Shown here piece after piece: positions 35,826 through 45,600 of a stretch of 64,000 nt of DNA. Both the position numbers and the translations under genes were made by a program. Location of the stretch: the NCBI RefSeq assembly GCF_029439455.1, contig NZ_JAQFVG010000251.1, positions 1 to 64,000 of the forward strand, read 5' to 3'. Numbering within the stretch: the first letter of the stretch is position 1; each line of letters begins with the position of its first letter. The DNA comes from Caballeronia sp. BR00000012568055 (lineage in GTDB: Bacteria; Pseudomonadota; Gammaproteobacteria; Burkholderiales; Burkholderiaceae). The notes under the pieces are model-generated. The model was not told where the DNA came from. It saw only the letters and a list, made by a program, of their open reading frames with translations, and searched no databases.

Positions 35826-38192
35826 ATGCCTCGCTATCTCTTGAACGTTGCAGTGTTTCTGGCCGGTCTCGCCGCGGTATGCGGCATCGCGGTCGGCTAT
35901 ATCGGCTCGAATTTTCTGGCGCTCGCGGTCACCTTGCTGATCGGCGCGTGCTATCTGGCCGGCGCATCCGAATTGCAGCGCTATCAGCAGACCACGCAAG
36001 CCTTCGCGCGCGTGCTCGATGCCCTGCACACGCCGCCCAAAAGCCTCGGCGTATGGCTGGAAAATCTGCCCGCGACGCTGCGCAATGCCGTGCGTTTGCG
36101 CGTGGAAGGCGAGCGCAGCGCCTTGCCGGGCCCGGCGCTGACGCCGTATCTGGTCGGCTTGCTGGTTTTGCTTGGGATGCTTGGCACGCTGCTCGGCATG
36201 GTCGTGACCTTGCGCGGCACGGGCGCGGCGCTCGAAAGCGCAACCGATCTTTCCGCGATTCGCTCATCGCTGGCGGCGCCGGTGACGGGCCTGAGTTTCG
36301 CGTTCGGCACCTCGATCGCGGGCGTCGCGACATCGGCGATGCTGGGTTTGCTGTCCGCCTTGTGCCGCCGCGAACGTATGCTGGCCGCGCAGACGCTGGA
36401 CCTCAAGATCTCGACGACGCTGCGTTCGTTTACGCCGATCCACCAGCGCGAGGAATCGTTCCGGCTGATGCAGCGGCAGGCGGACATCATGCCGAAACTC
36501 GCCGAACGCCTCGACGCGATGATGCACGCCATCGAACAACACAGCATGGCGGCGAACGAGCGGCAGATCGTCAATCAGGACGCGTTTCATGCGAAGACGG
36601 AGACGGCGTATCGGCGTTTGGCAAACTCGGTGGAGCAGTCGCTGAAGCAGAGCGTGGCGGACAGCGCGCGGGCCGCGAGCGCCGCGTTGCAGCCGATCAT
36701 GCAGACGACGATGGACGGCATCGCGCGGGAAACGGCAGCGTTGCAGGGCAAAGTGGAACAAGCCGTCGCGCAGCAACTCGATGGCCTGAAACACGGCTTC
36801 GAAGCATCGACGGAAAAGGTCGCGGATATCTGGACGCGTTCGCTCGACGGGCATCGCCAGTCGAATGCCAATCTGGTCGATGGCGTCGCCGCGCAGATCG
36901 GCGCGCTGAATGCGGGCTTCGAGTCGATGCTGGCGAAACACGCCGAATCGAGCGAGTTGCAAACGCAAGCGGCGGAGCAACGCGCGGACAGGCTGATCGA
37001 TAACGTTGCGACGCAAGTGGGCGCATTGAACGCCGGTTTCGAGTCGATGCTCAGCAAACACGCGCAATCCAGCGATGCCTTGGTCACCAAGATGGACGCT
37101 TCGACCGATCGCTTCGCCGAGCAACATGCGCAAGCGGGCGAGGCCATCGCCGCGCGTATGAACGATGCGTTGCAGCGTATCGCGCAGAGCTTCGACGAGC
37201 GTTCGACCACGTTGATCGATGGCGTGGCATCGCGCCTCGAAACCACGTCGTCGGGTTTGTCGCAGACGTGGCGCGACGCGCTCACGCAGCAGACGCAGGC
37301 CGGCGAAACGCTCGCCGCACAGCATGAAAAGGCCTTGAATAAGGCATCGGCGAACTTCGAACACCATGCGGCATCGCTATTGAATTCGATGGACCGCTCG
37401 CACGCGGACCTGCGCACCGAACTCGCCGCGAACCACGAAGCGCGTCTGACCGCATGGAACGATTCGCTCGCCGCGCTCGCCTCCACATTGCGCGAAGAAT
37501 GGCAGGCCGCGAACGCATCGACGGCGGCGCATCAGAAGCAAATCTGCGACACGCTGGAGCAGACCGCCAGCAATGTCTCCGCGCAAACCGAAGCGCATGC
37601 GAAGGCCACCATCGCGCAGATCGAAGGGCTGGTGCAGACCGCATCCGAAGCTCCGAAGGCGGCCGCCGAGGTCATCGCCGAACTGCGCCAGCAATTGTCC
37701 GATTCGATGGTCCGCGACACCGCCATGCTCGATGAGCGCGCGCGTCTGTTGTCCACGCTCGAAACACTGCTCGATGCGGTGAATCACGCATCGAAGGAAC
37801 AGCGCGTCGCCGTCGATGCGCTCGTCGCGAGTTCCGCCGATCTGCTCGAACGCGTCGGTACGCAGTTCACGGACAAGGTCGAAACCGAAACCGCGCGCCT
37901 TGGCGAAGTGGCCGCGCATGTCACCGGCAGCGCAGTGGAAGTCGCGAGTTTGTCGGATGCGTTCGGCTCGGCGGTGCAGGCATTTGGGACATCGAACGAA
38001 TTGCTGGTGACGCAGTTGCAGCGCATTGAAGGCGCGCTCGACAAGTCGCTTGCGCGCAGCGACGAACAGCTTGCGTACTACGTTGCGCAGGCGCGTGAAG
38101 TGATCGATCTGAGCCTGATGTCGCAGAAGCAGATTGTCGAGGACTTGCAGCATATCGCCGCGCAACGCGCGACAGGAGCGCGTGCCGCATGA
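35826..38192 (+). CDS. DUF802 protein: MotA/TolQ/ExbB-like channel with long cytoplasmic tail
   Basis: 788 residues from ATG 35826, which begins the first helix. Four membrane helices are predicted (about residues 4-26, 29-47, 106-128 and 150-178). The third carries LGMLGTLLGMVVTLRGTG and the fourth PVTGLSFAFGTSIAGVATS, which look like the two pore-lining helices of the MotA/TolQ/ExbB family, including the conserved GxLGT and the Thr-rich stretch. From residue about 200 to 788 the protein is a long, mostly helical, coiled-coil-like tail rich in Ala, Gln and Glu, with a 40-residue tandem duplication (350-389 and 390-429). Its stop overlaps the OmpA gene (ATGA). The motor function is my inference. 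Confidence 0.8.
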   Translation: MPRYLLNVAVFLAGLAAVCGIAVGYIGSNFLALAVTLLIGACYLAGASELQRYQQTTQAFARVLDALHTPPKSLGVWLENLPATLRNAVRLRVEGERSALPGPALTPYLVGLLVLLGMLGTLLGMVVTLRGTGAALESATDLSAIRSSLAAPVTGLSFAFGTSIAGVATSAMLGLLSALCRRERMLAAQTLDLKISTTLRSFTPIHQREESFRLMQRQADIMPKLAERLDAMMHAIEQHSMAANERQIVNQDAFHAKTETAYRRLANSVEQSLKQSVADSARAASAALQPIMQTTMDGIARETAALQGKVEQAVAQQLDGLKHGFEASTEKVADIWTRSLDGHRQSNANLVDGVAAQIGALNAGFESMLAKHAESSELQTQAAEQRADRLIDNVATQVGALNAGFESMLSKHAQSSDALVTKMDASTDRFAEQHAQAGEAIAARMNDALQRIAQSFDERSTTLIDGVASRLETTSSGLSQTWRDALTQQTQAGETLAAQHEKALNKASANFEHHAASLLNSMDRSHADLRTELAANHEARLTAWNDSLAALASTLREEWQAANASTAAHQKQICDTLEQTASNVSAQTEAHAKATIAQIEGLVQTASEAPKAAAEVIAELRQQLSDSMVRDTAMLDERARLLSTLETLLDAVNHASKEQRVAVDALVASSADLLERVGTQFTDKVETETARLGEVAAHVTGSAVEVASLSDAFGSAVQAFGTSNELLVTQLQRIEGALDKSLARSDEQLAYYVAQAREVIDLSLMSQKQIVEDLQHIAAQRATGARAA
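36873..37076 (+). repeat. 120-bp tandem duplication inside the DUF802 tail
   Basis: Two units start at 36873 and 36993, exactly 120 bases (40 codons) apart. They encode LVDGVAAQIGALNAGFESML and LIDNVATQVGALNAGFESML, each followed by similar A/S-KHA-S-S sequence. The second copy is complete for about 28 residues, then diverges. It lengthens the coiled-coil tail in phase. Confidence 0.75.
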
Positions 38193-38848
38193 GCAGCGAA
38201 GATTTCGACGGCGGTGTCGAAACCGCCGCGCCGGTCTGGGCCGCATTTGCCGATCTGATGTCGGTGTTGCTCGGCGCATTCGTGCTGATTCTGGTCGGTG
38301 TCATCGGCGTGCAATTGCAACTCTCGACACGGCTCGATGAAGCCATCAAGCAGCAACAAGAAGAAGCGCAGCGACGCAAGTCGCTCGAACAGGCGCTCGC
38401 GGGGCCGCTCGCTTCGGGACGCGTGACGCTGGTGAACGGGCGCATCGGGATCAGCGGGAATGTGTTGTTTGCGCTGAACTCGGATCAGTTGCAACCGCAA
38501 GGGCGCGATGTGTTGAAGAGTCTCGCCGGTCCGCTGCGCGCGTATCTGGATTCGCACGATCAGACGCTGATGGTGAGCGGTTTCGCCGACGATCAGCAAG
38601 TGCACGAAGGCAATCGGCGTTTCGCGGATAACTGGGAACTGTCGGCCAAGCGCGCGCTGACCGTCACGCGCGCATTGATCGATGCAGGCGTGCCCGCGTC
38701 CACGGTATTTGCGGCTGCGTTCGGATCGGAGCAGCCCGTCACGCCGAACAAGGACGACGAAAGCCGCGCGAAGAATCGGCGCGTGGAGATATCGGCGGTG
38801 CCGAAGCCTACGAACACCAATACCAGCACGACCATCAAACATGATTGA
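38189..38848 (+). CDS. MotB/ZorB-like OmpA-family protein
   Basis: 219 residues: a short cytoplasmic N-terminus, one membrane helix (about residues 17-41) with Asp22 in FADLMSVLLGAFVL, then a periplasmic linker and an OmpA-like peptidoglycan-binding domain (about 85-205) with NWELSAKRA and the closing NRRVEIS. The Asp at the start of the helix corresponds to the ion-carrying Asp of MotB, ExbD, TolR and ZorB. ATG 38189 overlaps the DUF802 stop, and its own stop overlaps the DUF2894 start. Pairing with the DUF802 channel is inferred from this architecture. Confidence 0.88.
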   Translation: MSSEDFDGGVETAAPVWAAFADLMSVLLGAFVLILVGVIGVQLQLSTRLDEAIKQQQEEAQRRKSLEQALAGPLASGRVTLVNGRIGISGNVLFALNSDQLQPQGRDVLKSLAGPLRAYLDSHDQTLMVSGFADDQQVHEGNRRFADNWELSAKRALTVTRALIDAGVPASTVFAAAFGSEQPVTPNKDDESRAKNRRVEISAVPKPTNTNTSTTIKHD

Positions 38849-39386
38849 GCGCGTGATGGCATCGCTCGAAGCATGGCGCGCATCCGGCGATGATCGCGTG
38901 AATCGCGTGCGCTTTCGTATGATCGAGGCGTTCGCGCTTCGTGCATCGCAATACGAAGGCGAAGCGCGGCGTGTGATGGACGCGCGTTTGTCGGCACTGG
39001 TCGAAGCGTACGAACAAGACGTCGCGAATAAAAAAGAAGCAGACGACGTTTCGGCAGAAAGCCCGCTCGCCCAACTTCTGCAAGAGATGCACCAACGCGC
39101 CGGGACTCACGCCGCGCCCGCGGAATTGGCCGATTATCTTCGCGCGGTTTGGTCCAGAGTCAGCGCGGAAAAGCGCCTGCGCGAATCGCTTGCGCAAGTG
39201 CCTAAAAACGCGGGGCCTTTGAATTCCAGCAGCCTCGTGCATCGCTCGCTTTCATTGATGCGCGAAGCCTCGCCCGAGTATTTGCAGCATTTTCTCAGCT
39301 ATCTCGACTCGCTCGCCTGGCTGGAAGACACCACCGCGCGCCCCGCGCCGACGAGCACGCCATCACGCAACAAACGCGGCGGCTGA
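38841..39386 (+). CDS. DUF2894 protein
   Basis: 181 residues from ATG 38841, overlapping the OmpA-family stop. The C-terminal half with the LREMHQRAG-like LLQEMHQRAG segment and the SLMREASPEYLQHFLSYLDSLAWLE block is the DUF2894 signature. It is soluble, strongly charged, and probably cytoplasmic. The Pro/Thr/Ser-rich end looks disordered. It closes the four-gene operon; function unknown, perhaps a cytoplasmic ring or tail-binding factor. Confidence 0.82.
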   Translation: MIERVMASLEAWRASGDDRVNRVRFRMIEAFALRASQYEGEARRVMDARLSALVEAYEQDVANKKEADDVSAESPLAQLLQEMHQRAGTHAAPAELADYLRAVWSRVSAEKRLRESLAQVPKNAGPLNSSSLVHRSLSLMREASPEYLQHFLSYLDSLAWLEDTTARPAPTSTPSRNKRGG

Positions 39387-39661
39387 TCCGCGCGATGGTG
39401 TCGGTCCGGCGTTGCTGCGCAAACTGAACGAATCACCTCGATTGTTGCCGAACGCTGCGCTTCGTTTCACGTTGCAAAGCAATTGATACGAACAGCTAAG
39501 CAAATCGAAACGATACCGTGACGAAGCGAGAATCGATCATCCTTCACACTGGTTAAACCGCAAACTCTGCACTACCTTTACCTTGTAAATACGGGTAGAG
39601 GAAAGTTTGGCGATAGGGTCTGAATGCCCGGCAACACCTCGCCCCGACGACCGGTGATGCC
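39387..39661. other. Upstream region of the tpsA gene
   Basis: Gap of 275 bases between the DUF2894 stop and the giant adhesin gene. Base composition falls in its second half (about 39480-39610). I see GGTGATGCC directly before ATG 39662 as a modest ribosome site but no promoter pair that I can defend. No gene or RNA gene is evident. Confidence 0.5.
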
Positions 39662-42600
39662 ATGAATCATGTCTATCGCTTGTGCTGGAATCGTTCGCTT
39701 GCGCAATGGGTGGTCGCGTCGGAACTGGCGAAAGGCGGACGAAGGATTGCGGCGTGCGTGCTTGCGGGCGCCTCGTGCGCAACGTTTGCGGCAGGCGGTC
39801 CTGGCGGTGGACAGATCGTGTCGGGTGTCGGCAGTATCAGCGAATCGGGCGTGACCACCACGATTCAGCAATCGAGCCAGACGCTCAGACTCAACTGGCA
39901 AAGCTTCAATGTCGATGCCGCGCATACCGTCGATTTCGTACAGCCGGGCCGCAACGCGCTCGCCGTCAATCGCATTCAAAGCAGCACGCCCAGCGCGATT
40001 TTCGGGCGGCTGAATGCCAATGGTCAGGTCTGGCTCATCAATCCCAACGGCGTGTTGTTCGGGCCGTCTGCGCAGGTCAATGTGGGCGGCATTGTCGCGT
40101 CCACGCTCGATGTCGATGCAAACACGCTGAGCGGCAACACGCGCACGTTCAGCGGCGCGGGGCGCGGAAGTATCGTCAATCAAGGGTCGATCGTCGCGGC
40201 GGATGGCGGCTATGTTGCGCTGCTCGGCAATCGCGTGTCGAATCAGGGCGTGGTGTCGGCGCGGCTCGGCACGGTGGCGCTCGCGGGCGGCAGCGCGGCG
40301 ACGCTGACCTTCGACGGTTCACGCCTGCTTCACGTCGAAGTCGATGCCAGCACGCTCGGCAATCTCGCGGAAAACCGGCAATTGCTGGTCGCGGACGGCG
40401 GGCAGGTCGTCATGACGGCGGGCGCAAAAAACGAGCTGCTCGCGAGCGTGGTGAATAACACGGGCGAAGTGCGCGCGCGGACCGTCGGCGAGCAACAGGG
40501 CAAGATCGTGCTGCTCGGCGGCATGCAGGCGGGACAGGTGAACGTCGGCGGCACGCTGGATGCAAGTGCGCCCGAGGGCGGCGACGGCGGATCGATCGAA
40601 ACATCGGCGGCGCATTTCAATCTCGCGCCGGACGCGCATATCACGGCAGCCGCGCCTGATGGACACGCTGGCAACTGGCTCGTCGATCCAACCAATCTCA
40701 CCATCGACGCCACGACGGCGAGCACGGTATCGAACACCTTGCAAGGCGGCACCAGCGTCACGGAGCAGACCACGGCAACTGGCGCGACCGGTCCCGGCGT
40801 GCAATCGTCCGGCGCGGGCGATATCAACATCAACGCGCCCGTCACCTGGACCAACGCGGCGGCGAATTTCACCTTGCAGGCGCTGAACGCCATCAACGTG
40901 AACGCGGCGGTGAACGGCGCGGGCAATGTGACGATGCAGGCGGGCACCGGCAATCTGAGCATCGCGCCGGGCGCATCGGTGACGGGCGGCGCGGGCGTGG
41001 TGCTGGCGACATCGGCGAACTTCGTGAACAACGCGGGGAGCGCGGCGGTGAGTACGGGCACGGCCGCGCCGTGGCGTATCTATTCCACCGATCCCCGGCT
41101 CGATACAGCGGGCGGGCTCGCGCCTGCATTTATTCAGTACAACGCGCCATTTCAGACAGCCGCTGCTGCGAGCGGAAACGGCTTTCTTTACAGCCTTGCG
41201 CCGACGATTACCGTAACGGGATTGACCGGCACCATCAGCAAGGTCTACGACGGCACGAGCGCTGCGCCACTCACGGGCGCGAATCTCAACGCAAGCGGCC
41301 TCATCAACGGCAACACGATTCAAAGCGCTACCGGCACGTACGCCACGCCCAACGCGGGTACGACGATCCGCGTGTCATCGCCTGCGGCGAGTGCGGGTGT
41401 GGTCGTGACGGATGCCAGCGGCAAGATTCCCGTGTTCGGTTATGCGCTGGCGGGCGCGGTGACGGCGGATATCGGCATCATCACGCCTGCGCCGCTTGCC
41501 GCGACCATCGTCGGCGATCCGACCAAGGTGTACGACGGCTCCGCGTCGGCGTCGCTGGCAGCGGCGAATTACGGCTTGACCGGCTTCGTCGCCGGGCAGG
41601 GCGCGACAGTCAATCAGGCTAGTTCGGTTTCCTACGCAACCGGCGATGCAGGCGCGGCGATCCCCGTCAACGCGACGTTCGCATCGACCAGTTTTGTGGC
41701 CAATAGCGGCACGAGCCTGTCGAACTACAAGCTGCCGACCAGCGCGACGGGCATGGGCACCATCACGCCCGCGCCGCTGATCGTCACGGGGCTGCTGGCG
41801 AACAACAAGGTCTACGACGGCACATCGTCCGATGTGCTCACCGTCAATGGCGCGTCGATTTTCGGGGTCATCAGCACGGACGTGGGACAAGTCACGCTGA
41901 ACACGGCAGGCGCGACGGGCGTGTTCGCAACATCGAACGCGGGCAGCAATATCGCAGTTTCGGCTGCGGGACTGACGTTGACGGGTGCGCGTGCATCGAA
42001 CTACAGCATCGCGCCATCGACGAATCTGGCGGCGAATATCACGCCCAAAGCCATCACCGTTTCCGGCGTGACCGCGAATAGTAAGGTGTACGACGCGACG
42101 ACGGCAGCATCGCTCAATCTCGGCAGCGCCGCGATCACCGGTCTCGTTCCCGCCGATGCCGCCAACGTCACGCTCTCCACCGGTGCCGCAAAAGGCGCGT
42201 TCAGCCAGTCGAACGTCGGCAATGCATTGACAGTTTCTGCAACCGGTTTCGCGCTGGCGGGATCGGCGGCGGGTAATTATTCGGTGTCGGCGCTCACCGG
42301 CATCACCGCGAATATCACGCCTGCGCCGCTGACCATCAGTTTGCTCGGCGCGCCCTCCAAGGTCTACGACGGCAGCGCGAACGCCACGTTGACCGCATCG
42401 GATTATGCGATCTCGGGCTTTGTCGCCGGACAGAACGCGACGGTCGCGCAATCGTCCGCGCAGTATGCGACGGCGAACGCGGGCAACGGCATCACCGTGA
42501 CCGCGACGCTCGAAGCCTCGGACTTCGCGCCGGCTGCGGGCACGTCGATGTCGAACTATTCGTTTCCTGCCACGCGCACGACGACAAGCGGCGTGATTCG

Positions 42601-45600
42601 TCCAGCGCCGGTCACGGTGAATATCATTGGGAATCCTACTAAAGTATTCGATGGCAACGCGAACGCCACGCTGAGCGCAGGCAATTACGCCGTGTCGGGC
42701 GCGATTCCCGGTCAGTCGATCAGTCTGAATGGGGCGTCCACTTCGGCGCTGTATGCATCGGCGAATGCGGGGTTTCAGGGCGTGAGCGCAACGCTCGGCG
42801 GCGCGAATTACGTTGCGGGACCGGGTACGTTGTTGTCGAACTATCTGTTGCCGACGAGCGCGAGCGGCATGGGCACCATCACGCAGAAAGTGATCAGTAC
42901 GGGATTGACATCCGCAATCACGAACAATCCGACCAAGCTCTACGACGGCACCACGGTCGCGAACATTCCCGCCAATGATTTCACGCTGACGGGCTTTGTC
43001 GGCACGGATAGCGCAACGGTCACGCAGACGGTCACCGGGCAATATGCGTCCAAAAATGCCGGGCCGCAGCCCGTGCAGGCGACTCTGACGACATCGGAAC
43101 TCAGCGCGGGTCCGGGCACGAATCTGAACAATTATGTGTTTCCGGTGACGGCCTTCGGCAACGGCACGATTCTTCCTGCACCGCTCGCCGTATCGATAGT
43201 AGGGAATCCTACTAAAGTCTATAACGGCAACGCGACCGCAAACATCAGCAGCGGCAATTTTCAGCTCAACGGCTTTGTCGCGGGCGAGGGCGCGACGATC
43301 ACGCCGACCACGCAATTCAGCTATGCGCAGGCGAACGCGGGCGCATCGACGATCAGCGGTGCGCTCGTGTCAGGCAACTACGCGGCCAACGCCAACACGC
43401 TGCTGAGCAATTACGTGCTGCCGACGATGGCCTCCGGTCCCGGCATCATCACGCCCGCGCCGCTTTACATCATCAACACGTACGCGACCAACAAGGTCTA
43501 CGACACCACTTCCGCCGATACACTCGACACCAGCCGTTCCACGCTCTCCGGCCTCGTCGCCGCCGATGCGGGCAAGGTCACGCTCAATACATCGACCACG
43601 GGCACGTTCGCGCAATCCAATGCAGGCAGCAATATCGCGGTGACGGCGAGCGGCTTCGGCATTTCGGGCAGCGCGGCGGGCAATTACGCGTTGCAGCCGT
43701 TGACGGGACTCGTGGCGAACATCACGCCCGCGCAACTCACCGTGGGTGGCGCGGTGGCCAATAGCAAGGTCTATGACGGCACCACGACCGCGACCATCGA
43801 CAACAGCAAGGTCACGCTCTCCGGTGTGCTCGGCAGCGATAACGTCACGCTGACCGGCGAGAGCGCGACGGGGCGCTTTATCACATCGAACGTGGGCAAC
43901 AATCTAAGCGTGACGTCGAGCGGATACGCGCTCAGCGGCGCGCAAGCGGGCAATTACACGCTGACGCAGCCAGCCGGGTTGTTCGCCAACATCACGCCTG
44001 CGCCGCTCAATGTAGTGATCAGCGGGAATCCGGTGAAGGGTTATGACGGAACCACATCGGTCAGGCTCGGTTCGGCGGATTTCACGGTGACGGGCTTTGT
44101 CGGCAATCAGAGCGGACAGGTCGCGCAGGCAGCGTCCAGCGGCTATCTGTCGCCAAACGCGGGCGTGAATGTGGGCTTGAGCGCGACGCTGGAACCATCG
44201 GATTATGTGGCGGGCGCGGGCACGAATCTGTCGAACTATCGCTTGCCGACGAGCGCGACCGGCACGCTCGGGCAGATCACGCCGAAGATCATCGATCTGA
44301 CCGGGTCGCGCGTATATGACGGCACGACCAATGCCAACGCCGCTCTGTTCACGAACGCGGGCACGGTCGCCGGTATCAACGGGCAGACGCTGAGCTTGAG
44401 CGGCGCGGGCACGCTTGCGAGCAAGAACGTCGGCAGTCAGGTGGCGTTCACGGCGGGCACGCTGGCGCTCGGAAACGGCACGGGACTGGCGAGCAACTAC
44501 ACGCTGGCGGGTGGCATCGACTGGGTGACGATCACGCCCGCGACGCTCACGGTGATCGGCACGATCGCCAGCAGCCGCGTGTACGACGGCACCACCGCCG
44601 ATGCGCTGCAAGGCGCGCAATTGTCCGGCGCCATCGCGGGCGACGATGTCGTGCTCGGCAACGCGGCGACCGGCAGCTTCGCCAACAAGAACGCGGGCAC
44701 GGGCAAGGCGGTATCGACGAACATGAGCGTGTCGGGCGCGGATGCCGTCAATTACAAGCTCGTGCAGCCGACCGGTCTCACCGCCAACATCACGCCGCTG
44801 GCCATCACGGTGAACGCGACCGGCAACAACAAAGCCTACGACGCGACCACCGCGGCCAACGTGAATCTCACCAGCACGGGCGTGCTCGCGGGCGACAACA
44901 TCGTTTTCACCGACACCACCGCCAACTTCGCGCAAGCCAATGTGGGCAATAACATCGCGATTGCGGTGCTGGGTATCGGCGCGACGGGCACGGATGCGGG
45001 CAATTACGCGCTGCTCAATCCGACGGCCGCGACCAGCGCCAATATCACGCCGTTCGTGCTCAATCTCCAGGGCACGCGCGTGTACGACACGACCACGAGC
45101 GCCGCCGCCAGTCTCTTCGGCAACAAGGGCACGCTGACGGGCGTCGCGGGACAGACGCTCACGCTCGGCGGCGCGGGGACGCTGGCGAGCAAGACGGCGG
45201 GGACGCAGAAGGCGTTTGCATCGAATGGATTGAGCGGTTTTACGCTGACCGGCAACGGCGCGGCGCTCGCCAGCAATTACACGCTTACGGGCGGCACCGA
45301 TTGGGTCACGGTCACGCGCGCGCCGCTGACGGTCACGGGCACGAGCGCGCTGAGCAAGACGTACAACGGCACCACCGCCGCGCAATTGCAGGGCGCAACG
45401 CTCGTCGGCGTGCTCGGCGCGGACGCCGTCACGCTCGGCAATACGGCGACGGGCACGTTCAACAACAAGAACGTCGGCCAAGCCAAGCCGGTGACGGCGA
45501 GCATGACCCTCTCCGGCGCCGATGCCGCGAATTACGCGCTGACGCAGCCAGCGGGCCTTACCGCCAACATCACGCCGCTGGGCATTACGGTGAACGCAGC

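Noticed and set aside
35826-38848. Flagellar stator (MotA/MotB) or a full Zorya defence system
   Set aside because: No flagellar gene is nearby and the tail of about 590 residues is foreign to MotA. No ZorC, ZorD helicase or ZorE nuclease is encoded next to it, so the operon cannot be called Zorya.
38189-38848. TssL/TagL-type OmpA protein of a type VI secretion system
   Set aside because: No other T6SS gene is present and the gene is coupled to DUF802; the DLM-type helix fits MotB/ZorB better.
41375-45481. Long minus-strand open frames (646 and 525 codons) opposite the adhesin
   Set aside because: They are side effects of the GC-rich repetitive codons of the sense gene; their translations are low-complexity Arg/Ala/Val-rich and match no family.
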